Positions 30,401 through 41,762 of a stretch of DNA of 64,000 nt are shown here, piece by piece. This DNA is from Micrasema longulum. Lineage: Eukaryota > Arthropoda > Insecta > Trichoptera > Brachycentridae. The number at the start of each line of letters is the position of its first letter. Position 1 is the first letter of the stretch. Made by a program: the position numbers and the translations under genes. Location: positions 1 through 64,000 of the forward strand of contig JAGVSM010001155.1 of NCBI GenBank assembly GCA_022494885.1, read 5' to 3'. The notes below the pieces were generated by a model, which saw only the letters and a program-made list of their open reading frames with translations, was not told where the DNA came from and did no database searches.

Positions 30401-30934
30401 CAGTAAAATTGATTAACGAATTTCATCAGTATTAATCCGTACGTGTATGGGCAGTTATTTGTGTTTCCATCAGGAGCAAAATAATTACCTTAATTAAATG
30501 AAATCAATCACGAAACACAGTTAAAAACAGTAAGACTTGTTAATTACAGCGATTTGTTAGTTTCTTTTTTTATTTGCACTAAGGTCCCAAGAAAAGCAAG
30601 TCATAGTTTTTATGTGATTGTACATTTAATACCTTTACTGTAAAACCGAGAAAAAAAGTTTTGAGCGCTAGATATATTATGAACTTTTTTTCTTATTTAA
30701 TTTCTCAATTTAACGTTACTCTTCATGATTAATTATTGTGGAAAAATATTTATTAAAAACTCATCGTACGTTGTTAACAAAATATTTAAAACGGCATTCA
30801 TTAGAAATTGTTTGAAAATTTTCCTGTCCTATTGAAAAACTGCTTTATTTCATTCATCAAAAAACGTATTTACATTGTTATTACAATGTTCTGAATACTT
30901 TTAATTTTAATGTTATATAATTTCCTATCGTGAA
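30401..30934. other. No feature recognised
   Basis: AT-rich, no ORF or repeat match. Confidence 0.4.
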
Positions 30935-31710
30935 CACATTGATAATATTGTAAACAAATCTCTCAATCTTCTCGGTTTTATCAATAGAGTGACGGCAGAC
31001 TTCAAAAATATTAATACCATCAAAACTCTTTATTGCTCACTAGTTCGACCCCATCTAGAATACGCTTCTCCTATTTGGTTTCCATTCTACAGGACTCATA
31101 TTGACCATATCGAGTCTGTCCAACACCGTTTTTTAAGAAAAGTGGCATGGTCGCTCGGATTACAAAGGGGTAATTATTCCTATTTTGAAATAGAGCAATC
31201 TCTTAATCTGTCTTTATTGGAGAGACGTAGAACAGAGATGGACCTTATATGCATTTTCAAAATACTTAATACTTTAAGTGATGTCCCATCTCTGTTGCAA
31301 TCAATTTCTTTTCATGTTCCCAACCGTGTCACCAGAAGTCAAAATCTGCTATTTTTTAAATCTTCTAAGAGCAACTTTGGTTTTTATGCCCCAATGTCCG
31401 GAATGTGTTGATTAGTCAATTCATCACACGACTTAGAATTTTTCGGGATAGATGTTCCGGCTTTTCGTAGATCTCTTCGCGACTAAACAGTGTGGGATGA
31501 AGTTGGATTGGCATGGTTTAGCTCAAAGTTTTAGGTCTTTCGTTTTTTTTAATATATTGTATACAATTATTGTTTTGCCCTTTTTTGTCTTTGCTAAATA
31601 GTTTTATGTTCTTTTTGTTCAGTTTCTTGCATTTATGTTTCTTCATGTAACTGTTGTAATTGGGTTAGGCCGTATATATAATAAATAAATTTTGAATTTG
31701 AATTTTAAGG
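30935..31710 (+). pseudogene. LINE-2 RT C-terminus and 3' UTR
   Basis: One frame from about 30935 encodes NKSLNLLGFINRVTADFKN, then TLYCSLVRPHLEYASPIWFP, then HIESVQHRFLRKVAW, then LNLSLLERRRTEMDLICIFK and FHVPNRVTRSQNLLFF. This is the thumb and tail of a Jockey/CR1-superfamily RT. A TGA at 31409-31411 interrupts it. The same frame continues LVNSSHDLEFFGIDVPAFRR then SLRD-stop (31484-31486). The minus copy at 12213-12368 has AGA at the TGA position, so this is a point nonsense mutation. The 3' UTR to about 31710 ends TATATATAATAAATAAAT. The YADD palm and endonuclease are missing. Confidence 0.9.
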
Positions 31711-31924
31711 TTTTATTAATTTTATTTTATTTTTCATCTTGTTTTAGTTGCATTTTCGAGCACCTGTGTACTTTTTTATCTTGAAAGCATTAAAACCATA
31801 AGAAAAATTAAAAACCCGTAATATTTATGTCAACTATTTTACCTTCTTTTAATTGCAGTTTTCAAATACTTTTTTTCTTTCTAAAGCATCACAACCAGTG
31901 ATCACAACCATAATATGAAATATA

Positions 31925-32150
31925 ATTTTTTTATTTTTTTATTTTTATTTAATTTTACAATACGCCCAAGGGGCATTTACATAAAAATATAAAGGTAAGT
32001 ACAAACATAGTGCGTAAAAATTTAAAAGATAAACAATGCTTTTTTGTTTATATTTAGAAACAATAAGAAGCATACTGCCATGCAAAATAAAAAGTGAAAC
32101 TTTACATAGTAAAAAAGAAAGAAAAAAAAACAATTATTTTATGTTAACAA
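31925..32150 (-). mobile_element. Probable LINE 3' UTR
   Basis: Minus strand with A-rich body, then AAATGCCCCTTGGGCGTAT (short GCCC/GGGC stem), then an A/T tail at the low-coordinate end. The layout matches the other LINE 3' ends, but no coding part remains. Confidence 0.4.
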
Positions 32151-32473
32151 TATTATGTCTGTATTATCTCAATAGGTTATAACTAATGTTCGAGCACACG
32201 ATGACAAACAATTAGTTGATACAATATTTTGAGTTTGTTGTTGATTTTTTTACGTTTTATGACCTAAAAAAAATTAAAAAACGTTTTTCATAAAATGGTT
32301 TATTCAACATGAAAATTAAAAAAATCGAAAAGATAAAGCCGTTTTCAGATATTTTATTTTAAGTTATTTTTTTCGTGATTAACTGCATTTTAAGTATGAT
32401 TTTAAGCCAGTTACCCCGTAAAATGACGTAAATGTTACGTTTTTGTCAAAATGCTTATGATTTTTCTATTTTA

Positions 32474-32633
32474 AGGCCAGTTTCACCAATTATTACATTT
32501 ATTACTATTATTTAATCTTTTTTACGTTTTCGTCAAAATGGGTTGCATGTAAAAGGAGGATGAAACATGTTATTTTGCACATTTTGACAAAAACTCAAAA
32601 ATTACTTCAAACTTTTTTTTCGGCAACTGGCCC
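32474..32633. mobile_element. Short MITE with GGCCAGTT ends
   Basis: The left end AGGCCAGTTTCACCAATTAT faces the right end CGGCAACTGGCCCCT, with inner arms CGTTTTCGTCAAAATG and CATTTTGACAAAAACTC partly inverted. About 160 bp, non-coding. The target duplication is not clear. Confidence 0.45.
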
Positions 32634-33135
32634 CTGGCTTTGTTAATCTCATTTTGTATGAATCATTCTCAATACATTTTCCGACATTCACAAAAAATGT
32701 GGTTATGTCATTCGTGACGCATTATATTGGCAGGCATACAAAATGTACATTGAGTAACTTTGTAAATGCGATCCTTTAAATAGGACGATTGAATTTCGTA
32801 TAATTTATAGCGTGACAGGGATATCAATCATTCTTATTTCTTGCAAATAACAGAAAAGAAACAATAGCGCAAACTACGCAATACAATGATTTATGCATGA
32901 CCATTAATATCACCTATTACCTACCTACTTACTACTTTTGTATGGGAAAAGAATACTGAATTATTGGAGGAATGTCCGACTAAAATATACAAACAATGAC
33001 ATTTTATACTTTTTTATCATAATTACTTTACTTCCGTGTTATGTACGCGTTGCCACGTGTTTTCGCTGGTTCGTCACCCGCGCCTGCCACAGTCAGGCTT
33101 CAATTTAATGAATCACTTCTATTATGCAGTCCTTA
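32634..33135. other. No feature recognised
   Basis: AT-rich, no ORF or repeat match. Confidence 0.4.
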
Positions 33136-33378
33136 AGCTAGGGTTTCCTAGGACAGCGGTGCCCGTATCTTAGCGGCCGTAGTGAACGGTGATGCGGTAT
33201 ACAGCAGTTGTAACGGGGACTAGAGAGTGGTTTCCTAGGAAATCGGTGTTATCAACACCATTTAACACCGTTTTCCTAGAAAATCATTTTCTAGTCACTG
33301 TTACGACGGCTGTCCACCGCATCACCGTTCACTACGGCCGTTAAGATACGGGCACCGCTGTCCTAGGAAACCCTAGCT
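33136..33378. mobile_element. Palindromic MITE F copy 2, TTA duplication
   Basis: The ends AGCTAGGG...CCCTAGCT are flanked by TTA (33133-33135 and 33379-33381). It is exactly the same 243-bp length as copy 1 and nearly the same sequence, with arm differences concentrated near the centre (for example GATGCGGTATACAGC). It can fold into one hairpin. Confidence 0.9.
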
Positions 33379-33474
33379 TTACTCTCAATCTCCTCAGATA
33401 TCGCTAGGCCAGACCCGAAAGCGAACATCTGTCTTTATTGAGGGTCCAGCATTTAGCTAACAGATGTCCTATTT

Positions 33475-33770
33475 ATTTAACTTTTTGTACATAATGTCAT
33501 TTTTACATTGGCGGGCTTATTGCCAAATGGCAATTTCTTCCAACCAACCAATAAAATAAAAAAATATTTTTTATAAATGAAGTTACAGAACATATTCAAT
33601 AGAAAATAAATATTAAAAAGCTAAAGATATGTAAAAATTGAAATAAACGTATTTGTTTAGGTAATTTTACCTTAAATCAAAACTATTACTCAATGGGAAA
33701 AAGGAAAAAAGAGGAAAAAGGAAAGGAGGAGAAATTAAGGAAAAGAAAGGAGATGTTTCATCAGGCGTGA
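33475..33770 (-). mobile_element. LINE-3 family 3' UTR
   Basis: GGCGGGCTTATTGCCAAATG then GCAATTTCTTCCAACC parallels 14130-14165. The stem TTGCC/GGCAA is kept while the loop changed from TTAA to AAAT. A purine-rich stretch (GGAAAAAAGAGGAAAAAGG) is also shared with 14300-14340. Confidence 0.7.
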
Positions 33771-34261
33771 TTAGATGTCCTAGGTAGGATTTTCATATTT
33801 TGCGCATCTGTAACACTTTCGTGTGATCACCAATTAGTGAAGAGGGAAATGCATTGGTATTTTAATCAAAGTGTTCTGACAATCATTTGTAAAGTGAAGA
33901 CATGATGATTTATTCAATTTATCGTAATAACTTTCATAATATTAATATATTAAGCTAGTCAATTTAAAAAACAAAACAAAAAATATGAACTTTTTTTTTA
34001 TTATGTGTGCATGTTGTGTTGATATATAATTGATGAACAATATCTAAAAATAAATAATTGTGATTATTATACCAATTTCCCATGTATTGTTTATTATTTG
34101 TGAACCATAATAAATTAATGACTAGTCTCACGCTCAGGCGTATCCAGGGACTGGCGCAGTGTTAGTAGTTAGTAGTAGTATTTTTTTATTAATAACTTAA
34201 TGTTGGCATGATCAATAACTTAATGTATTAGCAAGTTTATACACCTATTGAAAGACAATGT
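33771..34261. other. No feature recognised
   Basis: AT-rich, no ORF or repeat match. Confidence 0.4.
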
Positions 34262-34488
34262 ATCATCATCATAATCATCCCCTTGTCCGCTGTTGCACTG
34301 CATTGGTACATCATATGCAGTACATCACCTGATACACGAAAGGAAGGTTATCAGTCTCAAGCTTCAGGCGCAGTGAAATATCACATTCAAAACTAATATT
34401 TTAACTCGATCTTGCCAGGAATTTAACCCGCGACCTCAAGCATGGTAGGCGAACGTGCCAACCACTACACTACGACGCGGGCTTATTT
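34262..34488 (-). mobile_element. SINE2 copy 4, diverged
   Basis: The minus-strand head CGTCGTAGTGTAGTGGTTGG then CACGTTCGCCTACCATGC, a B-box region GGTCGCGGGTTAAATTCC, body TGAGACTGATAACC, and a CAT-rich tail on plus at 34262-34280. Confidence 0.75.
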
Positions 34489-34683
34489 TCACTCGATTTC
34501 TTTTTTCAAATATTTTCCTGGGTGTAGTGTTATCGGAGTTATCGAGTCAAAATCGCTCGTCCATTAACACTATCTCACACACAGAAATGTATTTAAAATC
34601 CTCCTAGACACGGGCAAAAATAATGTAATAAAGAAAGCATTTATTACCATCATATAACAATATGAAGATGGCGGGAATACCAA

Positions 34684-34965
34684 TGAGGAGGTTCAGTGCT
34701 ACGGGAAATTGAATACAAAAAATGTCTCACAGGCGGTAAAAATAAAAGCATTTAATTGTACGTCGGTGTTTCTTTAACATATATGAAAAAAATTATAAAA
34801 ATTTACAGCTATTCGAAATTAATAAAGATGAACTACTTTAAATGACGTCACAAGTAAATTACCCCATCCATTACAGCGTTGACGCGTGTTGTGATATTTT
34901 CGATTTAAAAAAAACGTTTTTTTTGCTTTGATAGTCTATTGACAAATAAAATTTCATCATTGTCT
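34684..34965. mobile_element. MITE B copy 3, internally deleted
   Basis: ATGAGGAGGTTCAGTGCTAC, GGGAAATTGAATACAAAAAA, TGAACTACTTTAAATGACGT, then after a gap GTCTATTGACAAATAAAATT. The right terminus is poorly kept. Confidence 0.65.
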
Positions 34966-35547
34966 GAGCTTCGTATTTTCTCGCATTATGATCCCGAATA
35001 TGGACCACACAATAAATAATATTATGATTTTTCAACGTGTATTATGGACATCTCGGCAAGGTATACAGACGCCCTCCATCACACTTGTCAGACGAAAAGT
35101 TCTCATTCTTTTTGTTTTACACACATAAAAATATTACTTGGCATGTTTGAATGAATTCTCCTTTCAGTTTCTCACACATGTTGAATATTGTATCATGCGC
35201 TGTCTTCTCATTGTTTCAGGTTGCGTTGCAACATACATCTTGACTTCAGTGACTCATGTTTAAATAGAGCAGCGGCATAATATCTCAAAATAAGGTAAAA
35301 ATACATCTACAATAGTATAACATTTCTAATTATTTATTTTTCATAAGCATTCTTTTTCAGTTTGCACTCATCCGCTCTTGTTGAAATAGTGCATAGAACC
35401 ATAATATACGGTTCGTTTCTTTATATGCCGTATCGTAAAAATATGCATATATACATTTGCGTAATATTATACTGACACAAAATAAAATACGTTAAATATT
35501 ACTTAAATAACTTGTCCCTTGTTATCATAGCTTGATATTTAAATTAA
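34966..35547. other. No feature recognised
   Basis: AT-rich, no ORF or repeat match. Confidence 0.4.
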
Positions 35548-36710
35548 AAAATAATATTATATGCCGACGATACGGTTGTTTTAGTTGAGGGAGTTAACTG
35601 GAACTCAGTAAATTTAGTAGCTAATGACGTTATAAATAAATTGAAACTATGGTTCGACAAAAATATATTATCTTTAAATACGGAAAAGACAAAAATCATC
35701 CCATTTTTTATTAATAAAACAAATTTAGATTCAGTAGTAAAATTAATTATTCACCAAAGCAATTGCAACAAAACTAACTGCGATCTTACAAGTTCAGTAC
35801 TTGATACAACAGATAAAATTAAATATCTCGGTGTATACATAGACCAAAACTTAAAATGGAAAGACCATATTAGTGAACTAGTTAAACGATTTAAAAAAAA
35901 AAATATATAAGTTTTTTATTTTTTTATATTTTTTTTTTATTAAAGAAGGTAAAAACATGTACAGAAAATATAAAAGGAAAAATAATGTATATATTAGAAA
36001 ATGTATATACATATTTATCAGATTAAGGAATATTTTAAAAATCAATAATTTAAAAATGGCTTATTACTCAATTGCACAATCTTTGTTACAATATGGTATT
36101 GCAGGGTAGGGTGGTTCATACGCCAATATATTAAACCCTCTTAAAATAGTACAAAGATTAATTATTAAAGTAATTCTTAAGAAACCCTCAACATTCAATA
36201 CGGAAAGTCTATTTAAAATATTTAAGGTTCATACAGTAGACACTCTTTATAAAATATATTATATTATACAAATATATAAAAAAGAAAAAAAAAATTCAGA
36301 TACCAACATAATATTAAAATTCCTAAATCCCACACTAGTCAAGGTCAAAATAGCTTTGTCTTCAAAGGTGTAAAAAATTATAATAATCTTCCCAATGAAC
36401 TAAAAACTATTAAAAATAGTATATCAATAAATAAATTTAAAGTAAATCTAAAGAAATTTTTTGAACACGTGTAAAAATTACATTTAATTTTAATTAGTAT
36501 GTATGTATTATTGTTTTATGTTTTTTCTTTATTTATAATATGTTTTTATTTTTATCTCATGTACTCGTATTTAAAATTATATAAACTCTTATAAATAAAC
36601 AACTACAACAGTGTAAGTCACTCTCCAAGCACAAGAGTTAGTCTCTTTTTTGGAGAGTTACAGTGATAACATTTACTAGATGTGTAAAAGTACGTATGTA
36701 TAGAATTTTT
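35548..36710 (+). pseudogene. LINE-7 RT with catalytic YADD, broken, plus 3' UTR
   Basis: The most complete RT in the window. LYADDTVVLVEG (35557-35592) is the catalytic box of the palm, followed by NKLKLWFDKNILSLNTEKTK, then KIKYLGVYIDQNLKWKDHIS and ELVKRF. The frame stops at 35908 in an A run (probable frameshift). Further pieces are KMAYYSIAQSLLQYGIAG (about 36055), LNPLKIVQRLIIKVILK, and NLPNELKTIKNSISINKFKV then NLKKFFEHV-stop (to about 36473), in shifting frames. The 3' UTR ends with a hairpin (CACTCTCC ... GGAGAGTTAC, 36617-36663) shared with 41600-41660. The endonuclease and the front of the RT are absent. Jockey/CR1 superfamily; inactive. Confidence 0.9.
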
Positions 36711-36834
36711 TAAAAAACATGTTTCCTTTATGAAATTTATTAATATTTTTTTTTTTTAAATGTGAAAGTTTGAAGTTAATATTATTATGATCGGTAGACG
36801 AATATCGATATATGACAGGGTTACAAATTATGAA

Positions 36835-36962
36835 AACAGACGAGAATGCAAGTCTGAAACGAGCGTAATTATTTAGATAAAGAAAGGATTTATAAGATGG
36901 TTTGGTCATGTGGAACAAAATGACGAAATAATGGTAAAACATATATATCACACATATATGGC
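36835..36962 (+). pseudogene. RTE-like LINE fragment (RWFGHVE)
   Basis: ENRRECKSETSVII, a stop, then IKKGFIRWFGHVEQNDEIMV and KHIYHTYMAGAN. RWFGHVE-x-x ... K-x-Y is the hallmark found near the C-terminus of this LINE group, just before the K-R-G-R-P-R-K-T-W block seen at 41763 and 63216. The join to an inverted element C follows immediately. Confidence 0.7.
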
Positions 36963-37480
36963 AGGGGCGAATCTTCAAAATAAGCGATTATGCACAGCTT
37001 ACCATTATATTTGACTTTCGATAATATTTTTTTATTGTAGCGCTATGTCTATGGGAAAATAAATAAAATATTTTTTATTTTATTATAAATCACCACCCAC
37101 CGTTTATATCTTCCTCCAAAAAAATATATATAAAGTGCGCACAGCCCGTACGCGGTGAACGATGAAACTAGCCGATTACCTCAGCTTATTTCTCCATACA
37201 CAAAAGAACACTATGTTTTGCATCTTTGACCCAAGTCAGCTTTTTTAGTACTAAAACAAGCTTGCAGATTACAAATATTATTTGAAAATTCTCTATTTGG
37301 TTCCTAGTATTTCGAACATTATTTCCGAAGGACTATTTTTCTTTGAAAGGATGCCGTTGACATATTATATTATATATATATCACATAGGACATGTGGCGT
37401 TCGCACTGGCTGTTTTTATCATTATTCGTTTCAAAAGAAATCGGCCAGTGCTTAGTGTTGACAGTAAAAACATAATGGAA
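36963..37480 (-). mobile_element. Element C copy on minus strand
   Basis: Collinear in reverse with 7100-7665: GATAAAAACAGCCAGTGCG against GCTAAAAACGGCCGCGTGG, TAATCTGCAAGCTTG against TAATCTGCAAGTTTA, and AAGTCAAATATAATGGTAAG then CTGTGCATAATCGCTT. The 80-codon frame of the plus copy is not preserved. Confidence 0.7.
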
Positions 37481-39195
37481 ATTTCTGCTGAATATCATTG
37501 TGATATTAGTTAATAAACTTTTGTTCAAATATTGTAATAAACTGTACTGTCGATGTGTTCCTACAGCAAAGGCAGGCATTTAAGAAGCAAGCGGTGTTGT
37601 CTCTCCTGACTCGCGATGTCACACTTGCCATTTCCGCCTAGATTTTGCTATATACGTACCTTTTGTTAATTATACACTTAGTTCATTTAAGTAGATTTTA
37701 ATAATGTTTAGGTTAAGTATTTCTTGTTTAGTAAACTTCTCCATCGCTGAGAGGGCCATAGCATTTTCTCTCTCAATTCAGCATCGCATCCTCCTTTGTT
37801 TACATTATTTCCTCTGCCACGATACAGGTAATTTACAAAGTAGATTTTTTACACATATAATTTACATCTTGAGACTTAAAATTGTGCAACACACGGTGAT
37901 ATTAGTTTTTATTGAGTATTTTATCGATAACGTTGGTAAAAATGGCAATTAGGTTCAATATTTCCACGGTCGTATTCACACTCAATAATTTAGTATATTA
38001 TCAAAATGTTTTGATTAAAGTGTGGAGGAATTCAGAATTATGATTTATACATTACGCAATGATTTCTATATATGTTTATATTAGGATAAAAGTATCATAA
38101 ACAAAGACCAAATCACCTTGGTATTTAAAAGTTACGCGATTTAAAGAAACTTTTTCTCATATTTAGGTTAGAGTTGGTCCAAAAAGGTCAATTGCCAAGT
38201 ATCACGAAGGTTTGAAAATTAGCACATTTATTGTAATTTATACTACCTTTACTAGAAATTGGTACACATTACATTGAACGTAAACGATTTACAAAATTAC
38301 CCGCTAACCATGAACGAAAAGGACCCGATCGATTTTCTCAGGAACATTGATTAAAAACAATATGTAGGTACTTGTAAAATTGTACATTTTGTAAGACACA
38401 CTTAAAACAATGTCTTTATTTATGGGTAATTTTATGAACGTAATGATTCTTATGATTATTTTAATAGATACCCTATGGGGATAAAGGTAAGTATAACATT
38501 TAAGGAGCTCTATGTTAATTTTAGATTCTAACCTTAGATTAGTCGGTAGATGGTATATGTTAAAAAATGCAAATATTTTCTTTTAAACTGACAATACCTA
38601 ATATATTTTGTACATTAAATATCATTATATTTATCATAAATATGAATTATTTTGGTAGTTGTTATTTCAGCTTGATTTCCTTTTTCAGGATTTTAACCCC
38701 TTTATTTAAACCCCTTTTAAGTGGTACATAATGTACCACCAGAATGGAAGTATTTATTTTCTTTTATTTTGCATTAATGATACGTCTCGTGGCACAATAG
38801 TATCTTATTAATGTACACTAGTAGATCAACTTTTTCAAATGCAAAAGGTTTATTACCTTAAAAAATAACATATTGTATTCGGTTCGCAAGTCTTAAATCA
38901 ACACAAAATATGTGTACTTTTAGGGTTTTAAAAAAATAATTATTTATACTAATATGCATTTTTACACTATATTTTTTTCTATTAGTTTTTATTGTTAATA
39001 AAACATATATTACCATGAAGTAGATATTATTCTCCCATTTGGGACCATACATAAAAAGAAAAAAAAATTGTGGCAATACATAATATGTATAATACAATCC
39101 AAAATCGTAAGAAAACATAATATAAGAAACATAAAACTAAGTTTTATACACTATCTATATAAATTACATAAATAACTATCAGTATCAAAAATATT
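37481..39195. other. 1.7 kb with no recognised element
   Basis: AT-rich. A few 60-86 codon frames (37704-37952 plus, 38858-39118 minus) show no domain. Confidence 0.4.
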
Positions 39196-39393
39196 TTAGT
39201 AATATTTTTTAATTGAAACACTTTTGGATTTGCTATTCGAGTTTTCGTTTTTTAGTTCATCAGGCAATTTATCAAATTGAGGATAGCCAATATTTTCCAG
39301 AGTCTTTTTGCCGAACTTCCTTGAGCGAAATTTAGAAGCATGAAGATTTTTTGAGTTACGTGTATTGTGGTTGTGAATATCATGATTAATCTT
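39196..39393 (-). pseudogene. LINE C-terminal tail fragment
   Basis: Minus-strand HDIHNHNTRNSKNLHASKF then RSRKFGKKTLENIGYPQFDK and LPDELKN, ending at TAA 39196-39198. H-N-T-R ... F-G-K-K-T ... LP-x-E-L is the usual LINE RT tail. No start codon and no upstream RT; it is a 5'-truncated remnant. Confidence 0.65.
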
Positions 39394-39654
39394 TTAACAT
39401 TTCAATTTATTTATTTTTACTAAAACTAAAATTCCACTAAGCCACTTTCTGCAGATTGTTGGTGGAGATTTGTATTAATACTAACTTGTATAATATTATC
39501 TTAATTTATAAAAACAATTCATTTACAGGTATAATTAACAGCCAGAAAGATCAGTAATATTCATGTTTATACAAATATAATATGTATTATGTTTTTTATT
39601 CATTCAAAAAATATGTGAAAAATTTTAATATTTACAAATAAGCTAGTTAAATAA

Positions 39655-39860
39655 CTATTCATATATAACATTTTGATCGAGTAGCCACTCTCCTATTTTG
39701 CTCTTGTTACGTTTTGTATCAAATTTAAGCTCTTTCGGCAATAAATTAAAAATGCCAGGAACTAAATAATTCTATTACCATACTTATTACTTACTTTTGT
39801 TACTACCAAACCATCACTTTACGTGTAGCGTGTATTGTGGTTGACTTGAGAGTAACTGTA
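39655..39860 (-). pseudogene. LINE C-terminal tail fragment
   Basis: Minus-strand QVNHNTRYT, a stop, then DGLVVTKVSNKYGNRI and, after a frame break, VPGIFNLLPKELKFDTKRNK then SKIGEWLL. Same family pattern as the piece 300 bp away at 39196 and the one at 26650, so the two neighbours may be parts of one rearranged element or two insertions. Confidence 0.7.
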
Positions 39861-40015
39861 GTAAAAGAAATATTTCAATTTGGAGACCATTTTCTTTAAG
39901 TCGTAAAAACCCGTGTTAGAATATAGTAAACGACTCGTGGTGGGGCGGGATTCGAACCTCCGACCTGCTCCAGATTCCACACACGACCCACGGGACCGCA
40001 ACCCGTCTTAAATTT
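39861..40015 (-). mobile_element. tRNA-derived SINE (SINE4)
   Basis: The minus strand starts GGGTTGCGGTCCCGTGGGTC, then GTCGGAGGTTCGAATCCCGC (B box), then ACGAGTCGTTTACTATATTC. The head resembles SINE1 but the tail is unrelated, so it is a separate family or a chimera. Confidence 0.65.
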
Positions 40016-40160
40016 ATTTTCGTACACTGAACTGTATTCTTCATCCGCTTGGACATATAGTAAAAGTATCTTGAATTATTCCAAATATGATTGATATAAT
40101 ATTAAACATAATTATTATTTTTTTGTTATAAAAATAAAAACTAATAACATTTAAATCTAC

Positions 40161-40211
40161 ACATTTTGAATAACCAGTGACCGGATTCATCGCTTTTGCG
40201 GCATCTTTATT
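40161..40211 (-). mobile_element. PLE-type remnant with hammerhead-like core
   Basis: Minus-strand AAAGATGCCGCAAAAGCGAT then GAATCCGGTCACTGGTTATT; same family as 18076 and 30331. The GAAA box is changed to GAAT, so cleavage is not expected. Confidence 0.5.
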
Positions 40212-40299
40212 TCTCTAATAAACTTCCACCTCGAATTTTCACTCACAAACTTAAATGTAATGTTAAATGTAACTTAAATGTGATTGATAACGACTTTTT

Positions 40300-40468
40300 G
40301 ATATTTTTTTTGCACCACAACAGGCCAGGAGGCCCAATTACAGTGATGAATTACATCAGGCTTGAGAAAAATCACTTTTTAATTTTTGTGTTTTCACCGG
40401 AAATCGAACCCGGAACCTTCCGTCTGTCAGTCCAGCGTTTTGTCCACTACACCATGGAGGTCGCCGTA
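40300..40468 (-). mobile_element. SINE3 copy 2
   Basis: The minus-strand head GGCGACCTCCATGGTGTAGT then GGTTCCGGGTTCGATTTCC (B box), the body AAAAAGTGATTTTTCTCAAG, and GGGCCTCCTGGCCTGTTGTG then an A run. An open minus frame across it is incidental. Confidence 0.8.
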
Positions 40469-41569
40469 AATATGTATATTTGTAAATTAAATTATATAGA
40501 GCATGTTTGTGACACCTGATTTTTATAATCCGAATCATTTCTATTAAACTTATATGTTATTCTTATTTATATATTATGTAGGTGCATATAATATGCATTT
40601 GTGTGTTCGTTTTGAATCAACGTTCGCGTATTGTCAATCCTTATTTTATTGTTGTCATTATTTCGTATTTACTGCATTTTGTGATTACCTACTGTATTGT
40701 ATAGGACTCGTCCCACATTATTCATTCGATGTGTATCAGTTAAATTTAAAAAATAAAATGCTTTTTTTTTCTTCAGAATACGGTTTTGAAATTTAACATA
40801 CTTAAAAAAAAAAAAAAACAATTTATATCATTTCGTCATTTGAATTTTAACAAAAAGGTTTCTAACTTTTTACTAAGCTCTTTATTGTACCATTTTTAAT
40901 ACAATTTACAAGTTTTAAGCAAATATATTATTTTCATACTTACGCACCCATACAAACGCACCCTCTCCCTCTTTCATTCCCACACGCACATGTATCCTCT
41001 CCCTCATTCATTCACGCATACACACATTCACATAAACATGAATACAAACGTCACACAAATACAATTACTAAACTTCTTTTCTTATATATTATGTGTTATT
41101 ATATTTACAGTGGATTTTTTTAATTGGCTTTAGTATTGTTAAGATTTTTCTAATTATTTTGTTTATGTAATAGCTGTAAAAATCCCAAATAAAATGAAAT
41201 AAATAAATAAATATTTATTATTAAAATATCTCTTCTTGGTGGAAACTGGGAAAAACTGGTTTGCTTTATATATTATTTATATACGAAATTCTGGAGCGAG
41301 CAACGGTTTTGCAAAGTAACGAATTGAGGTCCCATGTAACCATAGTCACTAGTTACTACAGCTCTCGTTCTTCGATACCCGATACAACCTACAAACTGCA
41401 TACCAATATGCCAACCATTTGCATTATGTTGTGTTCAATAATTATTTACACATGAACGAATACGTTTTCTGCTACCTTATATTCAATTTTAAAATAATAT
41501 TTATTGGACTCAATCCCTACTTGATTTTTTTTTATTGATCAACATATTTTCATAAATGGTACATGTATT
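40469..41569. other. 1.1 kb with no recognised element
   Basis: AT-rich, with a CACA/CATTCA-rich stretch at 40945-41035. Frames of 64-80 codons show no domain. Confidence 0.4.
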
Positions 41570-41758
41570 TAATTCTAATACAAATCTACTTTTATACATC
41601 TAGTAAATGTTATAACTGTAACTCTCCAAAAAAAGAGACTAGCTCTTGTGCTTGGAGAGTGATTAACACTGTTATAGTTTTATTTATTTTTATTTATTAG
41701 AATTGATATAATTTTGAGTATACGAGTACATGAGAAAAAAACTTATAGGATATAAAAA
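41570..41758 (-). mobile_element. LINE-7 family 3' UTR
   Basis: An inverted match to 36500-36700, including the hairpin halves GGAGAGTTAC and CACTCTCCAAGCACAAGAG and the outer TAACATTTACTAGATGT. It is truncated at 41758, where an RTE-like fragment starts on the opposite strand. Confidence 0.75.
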
Positions 41759-41762
41759 GAAA

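Noticed and set aside
36676..36978. 100-codon minus frame
   Set aside because: Antisense shadow of the RWFGHVE LINE fragment and AT-rich sequence.
39819..40001. 60-codon minus frame
   Set aside because: Crosses a tRNA-derived SINE head into LINE tail sequence; no single protein.
40356..40538. 60-codon minus frame
   Set aside because: Translation of the SINE3 head and body.
40945..41035. Telomere-like or satellite repeat
   Set aside because: CACA and CATTCA words are irregular and no unit is tandemly repeated.
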